From: Kiritimatiellia bacterium
GTDB lineage: Bacteria; Verrucomicrobiota; Kiritimatiellia; B70-G9
Reading direction: 5' to 3'
Assembly (NCBI GenBank): GCA_012961745.1
Contig: DTYT01000041.1
Span: 1 to 33,372, forward strand
Length of the DNA stretch: 33,372 nucleotides
The notes beneath the pieces are model-generated. The model had not been told where the DNA came from, ran no database searches, and worked only from the letters and a program-made list of their open reading frames with translations. Position numbers and translations under genes: made by a program. Each line of letters begins with the position of its first letter. The stretch's first letter is position 1. Below are positions 32,712-33,372 of the stretch, piece by piece.

Positions 32712-33185
32712 CTACGCATCACCTGTCTGCGAAGGAGACGTGTGTTGTCGTATCTTATCTACCATCTTGCGGTAGCACTCCGGACAGACACCATGCGTGA
32801 ATTGTGCGTCAGTGCGGCCGGCCACAAAGAGATCCAGCTTTTCCCATTGTTCCGGATCCACCTCCACCTTCCCGCAGTAGCTGCACACTTTGAACATTCC
32901 TGCCAATATACGGCGATGCTGCAGGTAGGAATAGGCGATATTGATGAATCCCACCACGATGATAGCGGCTGTGAGAATCGAGGCCCCAAAGGGATCCGGG
33001 GAGCGGGGTGGGGCGCCGTAGATGAGATTGGGCAGATCCAGTATTTGGTTGACCCAGACCAGACAGATCAACATGAAGAAAATCGCCGCCTGCCAGAAGG
33101 CAACGTAATGCAACGGGCTGCTGCGCACCAGCCTCTGGTGTGTGTGCGGCATTGCCACCTGCCACTGCCCCAGCACAACCAGCAT
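32712..33185 (-). CDS. Two-TM protein with C-terminal four-cysteine (CxxC...CPxC) domain
   Basis: This 157-residue protein from ATG 33185 has TM segments at about 29-49 and 69-88. The C-terminal domain has C101-x-x-C104 (VCSYCGKVEVDP) and C134-P-x-C137 (HGVCPECYRKM). This tail closely resembles a small module often found at the end of PAS or GGDEF signalling proteins, where it reads CxxCKK...W...FSHGICPxC, probably zinc-binding. Here it is attached to a membrane hairpin instead. A TTG at 33197 and an ATG at 33152 are alternative starts; none has a strong ribosome site. Its function is unknown; metal-dependent or redox sensing is a guess. Confidence 0.75.
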   Translation of the reverse strand: MLVVLGQWQVAMPHTHQRLVRSSPLHYVAFWQAAIFFMLICLVWVNQILDLPNLIYGAPPRSPDPFGASILTAAIIVVGFINIAYSYLQHRRILAGMFKVCSYCGKVEVDPEQWEKLDLFVAGRTDAQFTHGVCPECYRKMVDKIRQHTSPSQTGDA

Positions 33186-33341
33186 ACTCCGGATCAACTG
33201 CGCGATAAAGCTTCATCTGATTTCCCGCCCGTGCCAACCGATCGGCCGGCGACCGCAAAGCCCACGTGGCACCGGACAATACTGCCGATCCCGGATACTG
33301 CGGCAGCCGTAACGATCTCCGGGGGAGGGAGTTGCCGGACT

Positions 33342-33372
33342 TGGTGGCGGAGGTGGGACTCGAACCCACGAC
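33342..33372 (-). tRNA. tRNA, 3' portion only (cut by window edge)
   Basis: Read on the minus strand the edge carries a T-arm GTGGG-TTCGAGT-CCCAC, the acceptor strand CTCCGCC, discriminator A and an encoded CCA at 33344-33342. The anticodon lies outside the window. The implied 5' acceptor GGCGGAG with discriminator A would suit tRNA-Tyr among others, so the amino acid is not assigned. Confidence 0.9.

Noticed and set aside
33222..33238. TTGGCACGGGCGGG on minus, a possible -24 element upstream of the two-TM gene
   Set aside because: No GC at the required 10-bp distance from the GG, so no -12 half.
32809..33369. 186-residue minus-strand frame running through the right edge (begins GSSPTSATKSG)
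   Set aside because: Its start lies in the tRNA; GSSPTSATK is the usual false translation of a tRNA 3' end, and the rest overlaps the two-TM gene in another frame.
1..33372. Search for CRISPR arrays, IS ends, attachment sites and long direct repeats
   Set aside because: None seen by eye; only short inverted repeats at gene ends were found.

Overview
This is a 33.4 kb, GC-rich, gene-dense chromosomal window from a Gram-negative bacterium, probably of the PVC superphylum (Verrucomicrobiota/Kiritimatiellota-like). That placement is an inference. It rests on the secreted protein at the left edge, which has a lamin-tail-like region, a Calx-beta domain and a C-terminal YRLEYS...W...RFYRI tail of the kind common in that group. 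It also rests on sigma54-type regulation, type IV pilus/type II secretion genes and an LpxC-family protein. No insertion sequence, prophage, CRISPR array or rRNA was seen. The only RNA gene is a partial tRNA at the right edge.

Left third (1-8.6 kb): after the truncated Calx-beta protein comes a tightly coupled plus-strand operon, phoH - pgpH-type HD hydrolase - ybeY - CNNM/CorC-like protein - eboE. It joins RNA metabolism, c-di-AMP turnover, ribosome maturation and a stray eboE-family gene through ATGA overlaps or an 86 bp overlap. aroC converges on it from the minus strand.

Middle (8.8-17.3 kb): this is the most unusual part. A plus-strand operon encodes a ketosynthase-fold protein whose Cys-His-His catalytic triad is replaced by Trp-Asn-Asn, then two large histidine kinases with near-identical phosphoacceptor regions, then an NtrC-type sigma54 activator. 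The four genes overlap end to start. Divergent from it is a single-chain receiver-kinase protein with a good -24/-12 (sigma54) promoter match. I read this as one uncharacterised regulatory module, possibly sensing a lipid, acyl or carrier-bound ligand through the dead ketosynthase; the ligand idea is speculation.

17.3-20.5 kb: a minus-strand pair (a PHP-like protein with degraded metal sites and a polysaccharide pyruvyl transferase-family protein) and a plus-strand NAD-dependent epimerase/dehydratase, suggesting glycan or cell-surface metabolism.

20.5-30.4 kb: a long minus-strand series reads pilB - pilC - a membrane PAS/HisKA protein with no ATPase domain - argH - ABC ATPase - ABC permease - TPR-like membrane protein - exeA-like ATPase - GspB-like protein. 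A strong -24/-12 match lies just upstream of pilB, which fits sigma54/PilR-type control. Divergent from pilB is a stand-alone MshEN-domain protein.

31.5-33.4 kb: a divergent LpxC-family protein, a two-TM protein with a four-cysteine zinc-binding-like tail, and the 3' end of a tRNA, all on the minus strand.
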